Assembly (NCBI RefSeq): GCF_025685425.1
Contig: NZ_JAGTAS010000022.1
Location: forward strand, 91,016 to 155,015
DNA: 64,000 bases
DNA from: Terriglobus albidus
GTDB taxonomy: Bacteria; Acidobacteriota; Terriglobia; Terriglobales; Acidobacteriaceae
Direction: 5' to 3'
Shown: piece after piece, positions 8,387 to 16,437 of the stretch
Layout of the letters: every line of letters starts with the position of its first letter
How positions within the stretch are numbered: the stretch's first letter is position 1
Notes under the pieces: model-generated
Told to the model about the DNA's origin: nothing
What the model saw: the letters and a program-made list of their open reading frames with translations, nothing else
The model's database searches: none
Program-made: the position numbers and the translations under genes

Positions 8387-9477
8387 AGCACCTCAATCTC
8401 CGCTTCTAATGCTCCTGCCGCCTTCATTGCCTGCAGAATCGAGATCACGTCACGAGCTGTAGCCCCGATCGCCTGCAGATCCTTCACCAGTTCTTCCACC
8501 GTCGCGCCCTGCTTGAGCTCGATGCGGTTGACCGGCTTATCCTTTGCATCCACCTTGGTTTGCTGCACCACCTGCGTTGTACCCTGCGCGAAGGCGTTTG
8601 GCTGGCTGACCTCGAACTCCGAGACCACGTTGACACTTAGACCGCCGTGCAGGATCGAAACCGGCTGCAGCACCACTTGACCGCCAATTACGACTGTCCC
8701 AGTACGTTCATTCACAATGACGCGGGCGCTTGGGGCCAGAGAGACTTCCACCGCCTCCACGCGAGCCAGAAGTTGAGGAATATCCTCGCCGGGGGCAACC
8801 TGAAGCTCGACCCGACGGCTATCCATCGCACGCGCTGCTGTGCGTCCAAGTGCTTTGTTCACCGCGGTTGCGGTAGATTCTGCGCTGCGAAAATCGGCGT
8901 CATTCAATAGCAGAGAGAATGTCTGGCGGCCGGCAAGCTCGAGCGGCACTCCGCGTTCCACCATCGCTCCGGTCGGAATTCTGGCAGTCGTCGGATGGTT
9001 AGTCTGCTTCGTATTGCCGTTCGCGCTTACCGAGTATCCGCCAATTGCCAGCGATCCCTGTGCCTGCGCATAGATGCGGCCATCGGCGCCGTATAGCGGT
9101 GTCATCAGCAACATACCGCCCTCAAGACTCTTGGCATCACCTGCGGCCGCGACGGTCACGTCGATACGGGTTCCGGGCCGGGAGAAAGGCGGCAATGACG
9201 CCGAGACGAAAACCGCGGCCAGGTTCTGCACGCGGATGCCATTCGACGGGACGCTCACCCCCATACGGGAGAGCGTTGCGGTCAAGGTCTGCATCGGGAA
9301 ACCCGTTTGTTGGCTGTCTCCAGTTCCCTGGAGCCCTACGACGATGCCATACCCAACAAGCTGGTTTTCGCGAATTCCCTCGATGGTCGCAATATCCTTC
9401 ACATGCGCCAGGCGGGCGTCGGCACCGAACATGACGCCGGAGATCAGCAAAAGCAGCAGGACGACAAAAGCGCGCAT
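8383..9477 (-). CDS. flgI: Flagellar P-ring protein FlgI
   Basis: 364 residues with a Sec signal peptide (MRAFVVLLLLLISGVMFGADA). The mature part has the hallmark FlgI sequence RLKDIA-like RLAHVKDIATIEGIRENQLVGYGIVVGL and the C-terminal GATVEELVKDLQAIGATARDVISILQAMKAAGAL. It forms the peptidoglycan bushing of the rod. The ATG overlaps the flgH stop (TAATG). P-ring and L-ring genes together indicate an outer membrane. Confidence 0.96.
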   Translation of the reverse strand: MRAFVVLLLLLISGVMFGADARLAHVKDIATIEGIRENQLVGYGIVVGLQGTGDSQQTGFPMQTLTATLSRMGVSVPSNGIRVQNLAAVFVSASLPPFSRPGTRIDVTVAAAGDAKSLEGGMLLMTPLYGADGRIYAQAQGSLAIGGYSVSANGNTKQTNHPTTARIPTGAMVERGVPLELAGRQTFSLLLNDADFRSAESTATAVNKALGRTAARAMDSRRVELQVAPGEDIPQLLARVEAVEVSLAPSARVIVNERTGTVVIGGQVVLQPVSILHGGLSVNVVSEFEVSQPNAFAQGTTQVVQQTKVDAKDKPVNRIELKQGATVEELVKDLQAIGATARDVISILQAMKAAGALEAEIEVL

Positions 9478-10190
9478 TAGAAGATCACCGCTTTCTGCAA
9501 CAACCGGACCAGCACATTAGGACGGCGGGTGTAGTCAGTCACAATGCCCTTCCCACGTACCTGCAACTCAAGGCTGGAGATAGCGGTCGAGAGTACCTGG
9601 TTCTGCTGCGAGATATCTTCGGGACGAACCAGGCCGCGCAACACGATGGTCTGCGCCTGCTGGCTGAACTCCACCTGGCGGGCTGCCTCAATGACCAACA
9701 TGCCGTTTGGAAGCACCTCGACGACCTGCCCCCCGAATGTTGTTAGCAAGCTGGAGTTGTTGGCACTGCTTCCCTGAGCATTTAAGCCCGCGGACGAATT
9801 CTGCCCGATAAGATTTTGTGCCGCGGAACTTGCACTCAGTTTGCTGAACAGTGACGTAATCTGCGAGCTCGCATTCGAGGTCCGCGATCCTTTCACGGAC
9901 CCATCGGTGCTTGCGACTACGCTCTCCTGAACCACCACCTGGATCAGATCATGGGGAAACCGCGCGCGCATATCGCTACCCATCCGCGCCATCCGGCCGT
10001 TTTCAGTCCAGATAGACCCAGGCGAGGTCTGCGAGCCGGCGTCCTCAGCATGAACGCGGGCCAGATAAGAATCAAGCGAACTGGCCGCGACATCCTGCTT
10101 CTTGGACTTCCCCTGTGCCATGGAGATCTCCACTCCCAGCAACAGAAGCACCAGCATCACCAGCGCGATATATTTCCAATCGTTCTTCAT
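9477..10190 (-). CDS. flgH: Flagellar L-ring protein FlgH, without lipobox
   Basis: 237 residues with FlgH features: a SIW segment (GSIWTENGRMARMGSDMRARFPHDLIQVVV), a hydrophobic Ser/Ala-rich middle, and the C-terminal GTVRPEDI-like RGLVRPEDISQQNQVLSTAISSLELQVRGKGIVTDYTRRPNVL. It builds the outer-membrane bushing of the rod. Most FlgH proteins are lipoproteins, but this N-terminus (KYIALVMLVLLLLGVEISMAQG) has no cysteine, and none occurs elsewhere, so a plain signal peptide or anchor is likely. It overlaps flgA by 4 bases. Confidence 0.92.
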   Translation of the reverse strand: MKNDWKYIALVMLVLLLLGVEISMAQGKSKKQDVAASSLDSYLARVHAEDAGSQTSPGSIWTENGRMARMGSDMRARFPHDLIQVVVQESVVASTDGSVKGSRTSNASSQITSLFSKLSASSAAQNLIGQNSSAGLNAQGSSANNSSLLTTFGGQVVEVLPNGMLVIEAARQVEFSQQAQTIVLRGLVRPEDISQQNQVLSTAISSLELQVRGKGIVTDYTRRPNVLVRLLQKAVIF

Positions 10191-10666
10191 CGCAGTTCCA
10201 CCTCGCCCTTTCCTTTAATCACTGCCTGGACCCAACGTTCGGAACCTTCACTGCCAAATACAGCCATCGAAACCGGAATGACATCTCCGACCATGCCGCT
10301 GCGATTGGCAATGCCCGCCATCTGCATACGGCTTGAGGTGGAGTTTGACCTCACAAAAACCCGCTCCCCTGCGCGGACTGCCAGATCCATTGACGCAACT
10401 TTGGTAACAGGCGCCTGCGCTTTTACTTCCACTGGTGCGGGCAACATATAGGCCGGCCATTCTGGGTGCGCACAAGAACGCACGACAGCCCAGCTTCCTC
10501 GCCCAACCAGATCGTGCTTCACCGTCTCTACGCGGTAACCGCCGCTTTCCCCCAGCTCTCCCGGAGCAGCAGCCGTTCCTACGACCGCAAGCTCCGGCGT
10601 GCGTGCGCATGTTGCCTGCCCGAGTACTGTTCCAGTTGCCAGACCTATTACCAGAAGAATCCGCAT
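10187..10666 (-). CDS. flgA: Flagellar P-ring assembly chaperone FlgA
   Basis: 159 residues with a signal peptide (MRILLVIGLATGTVLGQATC) and a SAF-like C-terminal half (VRAGERVFVRSNSTSSRMQMAGIANRSGMVGDVIPV... QAVIKGKGEVEL), the part conserved in FlgA. It assists P-ring formation in the periplasm, and its place directly before flgH-flgI fits this. It is diverged at the N-terminal side, so the call rests on the C-terminal domain and on context. It overlaps flgG by one base and flgH by four. Confidence 0.85.
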   Translation of the reverse strand: MRILLVIGLATGTVLGQATCARTPELAVVGTAAAPGELGESGGYRVETVKHDLVGRGSWAVVRSCAHPEWPAYMLPAPVEVKAQAPVTKVASMDLAVRAGERVFVRSNSTSSRMQMAGIANRSGMVGDVIPVSMAVFGSEGSERWVQAVIKGKGEVELR

Positions 10667-11454
10667 CAGCGCACCAGGTTATTGATTTGGCCGTACATAT
10701 CGTCGGCGGTCTTGACCACCTTGGAGTTGCTCTCATAGGCCCGCTGGGCCATGATCATCTGCACAAACTCTTCAACCGCATCCACATTCGAGTTCTCGAG
10801 ATAGCCCTGCTGCAGCGTGCCCACACCGGTCGTTCCGCCGGGAGTATCTGTAATCGCGGTTCCCGAAGAGGTGCTGGGCAGAAACAGGTTGCCGCCGATT
10901 GAGTTCAGCCCGCCCGGATTCGCAAAGGTAGCAAGCTGAAGCGTGCCTAGCTGCGAGCTCTGTGTCTGTCCTGGAATCGTCGCTGTCACGACACCGTACT
11001 GCGAGATCTGTACGTTCGACGCATTTGAAGGAATCGTGATCTGCGGCGTAAGAAGATCGCCGTTCGCCGTAACGATCTGCCCCTGATTGTTCAGGTGGAA
11101 GCTGCCGGCACGCGTGTAAGCGATAGCGCCGTCGGGGCGAGTGACCTGAAAAAAGCCCTGTCCCTGGATAGCAAGGTCGAGATTATTGCCAGTCTGGTTA
11201 AAGTCGCCCTGCGTCATGATGACTTCGGTCGCCACCGGCTTGGTACCGAGGCCGATCTGCAGGCCGGCCTGAGTCGTCTGGGTGCTCTGCGCGCTGCCAG
11301 GAGTAACGACGTTCTGATAGATCATGTCTTCGAACTGAAGACGCCGGCGGCGGAATCCTGCCGTCGCTGAGTTAGCCAGATTGTTGGCAACCGTATCCAG
11401 ATTCATCTGCTGCGCGCTCATGCCGCTGGCTGCCGTGTATAACGCCCGTATCAT
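10666..11454 (-). CDS. flgG: Flagellar distal rod protein FlgG
   Basis: 262 residues, the standard length. The N-terminus MIRALYTAASGMSAQQMNLDTVANNLANSATAGFRRRR and the C-terminus QGYLENSNVDAVEEFVQMIMAQRAYESNSKVVKTADDMYGQINNL are diagnostic for FlgG. It forms the distal rod that crosses the P and L rings. It follows flgF by 10 bases in the second flagellar transcription unit. Confidence 0.97.
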   Translation of the reverse strand: MIRALYTAASGMSAQQMNLDTVANNLANSATAGFRRRRLQFEDMIYQNVVTPGSAQSTQTTQAGLQIGLGTKPVATEVIMTQGDFNQTGNNLDLAIQGQGFFQVTRPDGAIAYTRAGSFHLNNQGQIVTANGDLLTPQITIPSNASNVQISQYGVVTATIPGQTQSSQLGTLQLATFANPGGLNSIGGNLFLPSTSSGTAITDTPGGTTGVGTLQQGYLENSNVDAVEEFVQMIMAQRAYESNSKVVKTADDMYGQINNLVR

Positions 11455-11464
11455 CGCTTTACTC

Positions 11465-12217
11465 CTATATCCGTCCCAGGTCTTCGCCTGCCGTCTTGTC
11501 GAAGCTGTTGAAAATGCTCAAAGCCTTTTGCATCATTTCTGTTTGCCGCTGCACCAGAATGAGTTCCATGGTGCCGTGAATGGCGTCTTCGTTCGAACCT
11601 TCGAGAGCACCCTGGCGGACGACCGCCGCTCCGGTCTTGGGTGTGACCCCTTCGGCGGCAGCAAAGAGATTGGTTCCCTGATTGGTAAGCTCCCCTGGGC
11701 CAAAGTCAAAGACACCTACCTGGCCGACGATGGCGCTGCCTTGGGGTCCGCTCACCGAAATCATGCCGTTCTCTGCAACATGAATCTGCCCGCTGGGCAG
11801 GGTGATCGGCGCTCCGCTCTGGTTCAGAACAGCGTCACCATGTTGCGTGACGAGAGTTCCGTTTTCGCTGCGCTGAAATCCACCATCGCGGGTATAGCGA
11901 ATACCCTGCGCGGTTTTGATACCAAAGTAGCCGTTCCCCTGTAGCGCCAGGTCCAGCGGGTTGCCCGTGGTTTCAATCTGTCCCTGTGTCGTATCCAGGC
12001 GATTCCCGCCCAGCAGGTTGTAGTTGTTCACAGCCCGGCCTACCTGAGAGGCTTCCGGCTGCCCCTGGGTATCTGCAGCATCCATCAGCGCGCGGAAGTA
12101 ATCCCGCTGCGCCCGGAATCCATGTGCTCCCACATTCGCGAGATTATTCGCCGCCGTATCCAGGGCCTGGGTACGCGATTGAAGCGCCGAATAGATGGCA
12201 TAGATCCCGCTGCTCAT
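11465..12217 (-). CDS. flgF: Flagellar proximal rod protein FlgF
   Basis: 250 residues related to FlgG but with the diverged FlgF style: MSSGIYAIYSALQSRTQALDTAANNLANVGAHGFRAQRDYF at the N-terminus, and a C-terminal LEGSNEDAIHGTMELILVQRQTEMMQKALSIFN. It is the first gene after the terminator at 12258-12294, so it starts a new unit flgF-flgG-flgA-flgH-flgI-flgJ-flgM-flgK-flgL. The ribosome binding site is weak (GAGAG just before ATG). Confidence 0.9.
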   Translation of the reverse strand: MSSGIYAIYSALQSRTQALDTAANNLANVGAHGFRAQRDYFRALMDAADTQGQPEASQVGRAVNNYNLLGGNRLDTTQGQIETTGNPLDLALQGNGYFGIKTAQGIRYTRDGGFQRSENGTLVTQHGDAVLNQSGAPITLPSGQIHVAENGMISVSGPQGSAIVGQVGVFDFGPGELTNQGTNLFAAAEGVTPKTGAAVVRQGALEGSNEDAIHGTMELILVQRQTEMMQKALSIFNSFDKTAGEDLGRI

Positions 12218-12229
12218 GCTCTCAAGATG

Positions 12230-12245
12230 TGCACGCAGCGTGCCG
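12230..12245 (-). promoter_or_regulatory. Candidate sigma-54 promoter of the flgF unit
   Basis: On the minus strand the bases CGGCACGCTGCGTGCA match TGGCACG-N4-TTGCW at 10 of 12 positions, including GG-N10-GC. It sits directly after the T-stretch of the terminator. The predicted start (about 12219) lies only two bases before the flgF ATG, so the mRNA would be nearly leaderless; this lowers confidence. Confidence 0.42.
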
Positions 12246-12257
12246 ATAAAAACAAAT

Positions 12258-12294
12258 CGGGCTTAGAAAGCACTAAGTACGCTTTCTAAGCCCG
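12258..12294 (-). terminator. Terminator inside the flagellar cluster
   Basis: A perfect 14-bp stem, CGGGCTTAGAAAGC/GCTTTCTAAGCCCG, with a 9-base loop, followed on the minus strand by ATTTGTTTTTATC. It separates the long flgB-to-MshEN unit from the flgF-to-flgL unit. Confidence 0.85.
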
Positions 12295-12326
12295 CTCTTA
12301 TCTTTTGTTCGGCCTGTCTACTTTTA

Positions 12327-13241
12327 TTAAGGATGGATTCTCCAGACACAATCGAGAACATCCTCAGACGACTCGCCGGGAATGCAGGAAACAGCGTGTC
12401 CTTCGAGCCACAGACGCATCCAGTACAACCGTCCTACACGCACCAGCCGTGATGCGACCGGCTGTTCCTTCTCAATGACGGAAACCATCGCCTTGACGAG
12501 GCTATCCTGATCCTCGACCGTGTCTTCGTTGGTGGCGATCCCCTTACACTCCGCCAGCCGCTTTCGTGCAGTCTGATACTGCGACGACGGCAACAGGCCG
12601 CTGTGAACCTGAAGATCCGTCATCTGTTCCACCGCCAGAGCAGCCGCCGGATTCAGTTCCGCGTCGAAGGCAAGGTAAAGAGCCTTGCCGCCTGCCACGC
12701 GTACCGGCAACATACCGCTCTCTTCCAGAACTGCCTGCGGTGCAAGGCGCGCCATCCGCTCCGGAGAGAAGCCTTCCAGGGTAAGCATGGGGCAATTCCA
12801 CTGTGCGCCCATCGCACGCGTGATCTGTCCTTCACTCAGATTTGCGGCTTCCATCAGGCAGTCGCCGATGCGGCCATGTCCACGCTGTCGCTGGTGCTGC
12901 AGTGCCTGCTGCAGCTGTACAGGCGTAATGATTCCTTGAGCCATCAGTACCAGGCCCAACGGAATACGGTGGTTGTGTGGGCTGAATTCATCGCCTGCGA
13001 TGCTTGACCCAACTTCGCGGCGGACTGACTGGGTTACCAGTTGAGAAAGGCAGTTGCGGCTGCACGCCCACTGACCTTCAAAGTAGGGGCGGGTGCGATT
13101 TTTCCAGCGCTGCAACCACCCGCCGGCACACTGCAGGTTCCCGCAGAGCACGGTCTCAGTGACATTCGAGGGGATAGACTTACCGCCGAGAGACGGCGTT
13201 TGCAACACGACACTATCTTTTACTGAATCGATGTAGGCCAT
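12327..13241 (-). CDS. MshEN-like (putative c-di-GMP-binding) protein with Cys4 motif
   Basis: 304 residues, no ATPase. Near the N-terminus is a Cys4 arrangement (C33, C38, C60, C64; CGNLQC ... FEGQWACSRNC) that looks like a small zinc finger. Two tandem 24-residue motifs follow, at 94-117 (PLGLVLMAQGIITPVQLQQA...Q) and 124-147 (RIGDCLMEAANLSEGQITRA...Q). These fit the RLGxxL...G...L..AL..Q pattern of the MshE/GspE N-terminal domain, which binds c-di-GMP in characterised MshE proteins. Motif 1 has Pro in place of Arg. The remaining half (about 150-304) resembles the continuation of a T2SSE-N domain and an unassigned tail. It overlaps fliN by 22 bases, so it is translated with the flagellar genes. 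A role linking c-di-GMP to motility is inferred. Confidence 0.7.
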   Translation of the reverse strand: MAYIDSVKDSVVLQTPSLGGKSIPSNVTETVLCGNLQCAGGWLQRWKNRTRPYFEGQWACSRNCLSQLVTQSVRREVGSSIAGDEFSPHNHRIPLGLVLMAQGIITPVQLQQALQHQRQRGHGRIGDCLMEAANLSEGQITRAMGAQWNCPMLTLEGFSPERMARLAPQAVLEESGMLPVRVAGGKALYLAFDAELNPAAALAVEQMTDLQVHSGLLPSSQYQTARKRLAECKGIATNEDTVEDQDSLVKAMVSVIEKEQPVASRLVRVGRLYWMRLWLEGHAVSCIPGESSEDVLDCVWRIHP

Positions 13242-13495
13242 TCCACGCTCTCCTTGCGTGTTTGTTCCGGAGCGACCTCCGTAACCTCGAAGGCGTAATT
13301 ACCGTTCACGATCACAATCTCGCCCCGTGCCACAACGCGCCCGCTCACAACCAGCTCGACCATTTCGTCGATCTGGCGGTCGAGCCTTAGTCCAGCACCC
13401 GATTGCAGGCGAACGGCATCGCCAAGTGTCAATTCCCGCGATCCAAGCCGGAGTACAGCATCGAATCTCAACCCATCGAGCAACTCAGGCGCCAT
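13220..13495 (-). CDS. fliN: Flagellar switch protein FliN, short SpoA-domain form
   Basis: 91 residues forming one SpoA (surface presentation of antigens) domain: FDAVLRLGSRELTLGDAVRLQSGAGLRLDRQIDEMVELVVSGRVVARGEIVIVNGNYAFEVTEV. FliN makes the lower C-ring and helps set rotation direction. The N-terminal extension of enterobacterial FliN is absent, and no fliM occurs in the window. The start overlaps the fliA stop (TAATG) and the end overlaps the MshEN gene. Confidence 0.87.
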   Translation of the reverse strand: MAPELLDGLRFDAVLRLGSRELTLGDAVRLQSGAGLRLDRQIDEMVELVVSGRVVARGEIVIVNGNYAFEVTEVAPEQTRKESVEWPTSIQ

Positions 13496-14361
13496 TATTT
13501 CGCCCTCGCGCTGCGACGCTTCGACTCGTCTCCGTTCTTGGCATTAGCCAGATCCGCCAGTTTGGCGCGTAGCTTCAGCACCGCCGAGGAATGAATCTGA
13601 GAGACACGCGATTCGACAACACCCAGCGTCAAGCCGATCTCTTTCATCGTCAGTTCCTCGTGGTAGTACAGCGTCAACACCAGACGTTCTTTCTCAGGAA
13701 GATCTTCAATTGCATCCGCCAAACGCTGCCGCAGTTCACCTTTCAGCGCCCGGAACAGAGGTCCGTCTTCGTCAGGGCTGGCGACATAGGCCAGCTCCTC
13801 ATCTCCGGACTCTTCGTTCTTCTCAACATGGAGGCTGCCGATCTCAAGCCCCTTCAGCTCACCAAGCAGCATCTGGTAGTCATTGAGACTGATGCCCAGC
13901 TCTGCGGCGATCTCCTGCTCCGCCGGCGAGCGGCCGAGCTGCTGTGTCAACTTGCGGATCGCCTCTTCAACGCTGCGGCCTTTGCGGCGCAGCTCGCGAG
14001 GGCTCCAGTCCAGAGTCCGCAGTGAGTCAAGAATCGCGCCGCGAATGCGGAACTGCGCATAGCTCTTGAACTGCACCCGTTTGCCATGATCGAACTTATC
14101 GTAGGCATCCATCAAGCCGATCACGCCGGCCGATACCAAATCTTCCAAATCCACATGCTGCGGCAGCCGTTCATGGATGCGCCGCGCGATGTAGCGAACC
14201 GTAGGCAGGTGATCGAGAAGTACCTGCTCACGGGTCGGTATCAGTTGGCTGCCATCCATGCTGGCAACCAGGGCGCGCGCAGCTTTACTGGCGTCCTCAG
14301 CAAGCAGTGCCGACCCCAGCCCTACTTCGCTTCCGTAATCCTTCATTCCAAGCCTCGCCAT
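13495..14361 (-). CDS. fliA: Flagellar sigma factor FliA (sigma-28)
   Basis: 288 residues. Region 2 reads LPTVRYIARRIHERLPQHVDLEDLVSAGVIGLMDAYDKFDHGKRVQFKSYAQFRIRGAILDSLRTLDWSPRELRRK, diagnostic for the FliA/WhiG group. Region 4 ends LTLYYHEELTMKEIGLTLGVVESRVSQIHSSAVLKLRAKL. It directs RNA polymerase to late flagellar promoters and is the target of FlgM, encoded nearby. AAGGAG lies 6 bases before the ATG. The N-terminal ~45 residues before the helix QLIPTREQVL are unusual and might include a second start. Confidence 0.95.
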   Translation of the reverse strand: MARLGMKDYGSEVGLGSALLAEDASKAARALVASMDGSQLIPTREQVLLDHLPTVRYIARRIHERLPQHVDLEDLVSAGVIGLMDAYDKFDHGKRVQFKSYAQFRIRGAILDSLRTLDWSPRELRRKGRSVEEAIRKLTQQLGRSPAEQEIAAELGISLNDYQMLLGELKGLEIGSLHVEKNEESGDEELAYVASPDEDGPLFRALKGELRQRLADAIEDLPEKERLVLTLYYHEELTMKEIGLTLGVVESRVSQIHSSAVLKLRAKLADLANAKNGDESKRRSARAK

Positions 14362-14370
14362 TTCTGCTCC

Positions 14371-16437
14371 TTACCCTATTTGACCCACGCTCTGCACCCT
14401 TACTTCCGCCGGTATTTCGACTGGTGAAAGTACCGTCACCCTCGGAAGTATCGGTTCAAGCCAGCGACGTACGTGGTAACGTGCCGGCGATGGACATAAG
14501 AGCACGGGAAGTGCCGAAGTTGACCCTGTTGCTGTTAATCGCTTCACAGACTCCACCAGCTTCCTGAGGAAATCTCCCTGCCCAACTACCATCTGACCCT
14601 CACTGCTGCGCGCCCTAGGATCGAAGGTTCCAATGATTTCGTCCTCAAGCGAACGCTCCAGTGTTAAAACCTTCAAAGCTCCGTCCGTATCGAGCAACGG
14701 ATGCACCAGGCCACGGCCCAGCGCCTGACGCACACTCTCCACCAGATGAACGGTGTTCTTAGAATGCGCAGCAGCCTCTACCAGAACCTCCAGAATGCTG
14801 CCCAGATCGCGAACGGAGACCTGTTCACGCAGCAGTTGCTGCAGCACCTTTTGAACTTCGCCAAGAGTCATTAATTTCGGCACAAGTTCTTCCACCAGCT
14901 TGGGGTGGCTTTCGGTCAAACCATCCATCAGGCGCTTCACTTCGCCGCGGCTCAGCAGCTCATGTGCATGACGACGAATTAGCTCGCCGAGATGCGTTCC
15001 GATGACCGTTGTCTGATCCACAACCGAGCAGCCAGCAGCCAGAGCGCGCTCCTGCAGTGAAGGATCGATCCACTTCGCATTGACACCGAAGGCTGGTTCC
15101 TTGGTCTCAATTCCCGGCAGCGCCTTGGCGCGTCCCTCGCGATCAGGCCCGGCGGTGACGGCCAACAGGCAGTTCCCTTCCGTCTGCCAGCGGCCAATCT
15201 CAATGCCGCGCAGGCTGATGACGTATTCGCGTGGACGTAGCCGGAGGTTGTCGGTGATATGGACGGAAGGCACAACAAAGCCAAGCTCGGTCGCCAGGTG
15301 CCGCCGCAATGCGCGGACACGGTTCAGCATCTGGCCTCCATTCGACGCATCGACGAACGGAATCAACTGGAAGCCGATCTCTAGCGTAAGCTCATCGACC
15401 TTCAACAGCGATGCCAGATCGTCCTGTTGCGACGCCGCAGCTGCACCTGCCTTCTGTTCGACCAGCTCTTCGATAACTTCCGGAGCATCCGCTGGCAGGC
15501 TTTTCGCCACCATGCCGACGGCGATCGCCATGAAGATAAAGGCAAGCTTTGGCAGGCCGGGAATCAGAGCCATTGCCGCCAGGACACCGCAGGCAATCCA
15601 GAGGGTCTTCCTCTTGGTGAACAACTGTGATCCCAGCTCTGCATCCAGAGCTCCGGACGAAGAGGCGCGCGTCAGCACCATGCCACCGGCGACACTGACC
15701 AGCAGCGATGGGATCATAGTGACCAGGCCATCGCCCACCGTCAGGATGGTGTAGGTCTTGACGGCCGTCATCAGATCCACGCCCTGCTGCAGCGTTCCGA
15801 TCAACAGACCGGCAATGATATTGATCGCCGTAATGAGAATGGTGGCCATGGAGTCGCGCTGATTAAAGCGCGCGGCGCCGTCCATCGCACCGTAGAACTC
15901 GGCTTCGCGAGCGATGGCCTCTCTACGTTTGCGGGCTCCCTGCTCATCGATCAGGCCGGCATTCATGTCGGCATCGATCGCCATCTGTTTACCCGGCAAG
16001 GCATCGAGGGTGAAACGGGCTGTAACCTCAGCCGTACGAACTGCGCCGTGGCTCACTACCAGAAACTGAATCGCGATCAAGGCCAAAAACAGCACGAAAC
16101 CAACGATGTAGTTGCCGCCAACGACGAACTGGCCAAATGCCTCGATAACATTTCCGGCGGCCCCAGTACCTTCGTGGCCATGCAGCAGAATCCGGCGGCT
16201 GGAGGCCAGATTCAGCGATAGGCGGAACAGAGTCAGCAATAGCAGCAACGTGGGAAAAACGGAGAAGTCCACTGCGCGCCGCACCTGCACGGCCGTCAGG
16301 AACACGATGATGCTGGCCGTAATCGAGACCGCCAGCAACAGATCCAGCAACAAGCCGGGAAGCGGCACCAGCATGACGAAGATCATGCTGATAGCACCTA
16401 GCGGCAGCAATACACCATTCCACTTTTTCAGGTTCAC
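14371..16437 (-). CDS. flhA: Flagellar export gate protein FlhA
   Basis: 688 residues. The N-terminal half has about eight membrane helices with the FHIPEP signature region (RAVDFSVFPTLLLLLTLFRLSLNLASSRRIL). The cytoplasmic half (about 340-688) is the nonameric ring that receives chaperone-substrate complexes. It starts with GTG overlapping the flhB stop (GTGA). The next gene is fliA; flhF and flhG, often found between them, are absent. Confidence 0.97.
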   Translation of the reverse strand: MNLKKWNGVLLPLGAISMIFVMLVPLPGLLLDLLLAVSITASIIVFLTAVQVRRAVDFSVFPTLLLLLTLFRLSLNLASSRRILLHGHEGTGAAGNVIEAFGQFVVGGNYIVGFVLFLALIAIQFLVVSHGAVRTAEVTARFTLDALPGKQMAIDADMNAGLIDEQGARKRREAIAREAEFYGAMDGAARFNQRDSMATILITAINIIAGLLIGTLQQGVDLMTAVKTYTILTVGDGLVTMIPSLLVSVAGGMVLTRASSSGALDAELGSQLFTKRKTLWIACGVLAAMALIPGLPKLAFIFMAIAVGMVAKSLPADAPEVIEELVEQKAGAAAASQQDDLASLLKVDELTLEIGFQLIPFVDASNGGQMLNRVRALRRHLATELGFVVPSVHITDNLRLRPREYVISLRGIEIGRWQTEGNCLLAVTAGPDREGRAKALPGIETKEPAFGVNAKWIDPSLQERALAAGCSVVDQTTVIGTHLGELIRRHAHELLSRGEVKRLMDGLTESHPKLVEELVPKLMTLGEVQKVLQQLLREQVSVRDLGSILEVLVEAAAHSKNTVHLVESVRQALGRGLVHPLLDTDGALKVLTLERSLEDEIIGTFDPRARSSEGQMVVGQGDFLRKLVESVKRLTATGSTSALPVLLCPSPARYHVRRWLEPILPRVTVLSPVEIPAEVRVQSVGQIG

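Noticed and set aside
12242..12249. GCCGATAA on the plus strand, identical to the sigma-28 -10 consensus
   Set aside because: It points into the terminator hairpin and antisense to the MshEN gene, with no plus-strand gene downstream and a poor -35; chance match overlapping the sigma-54 candidate.
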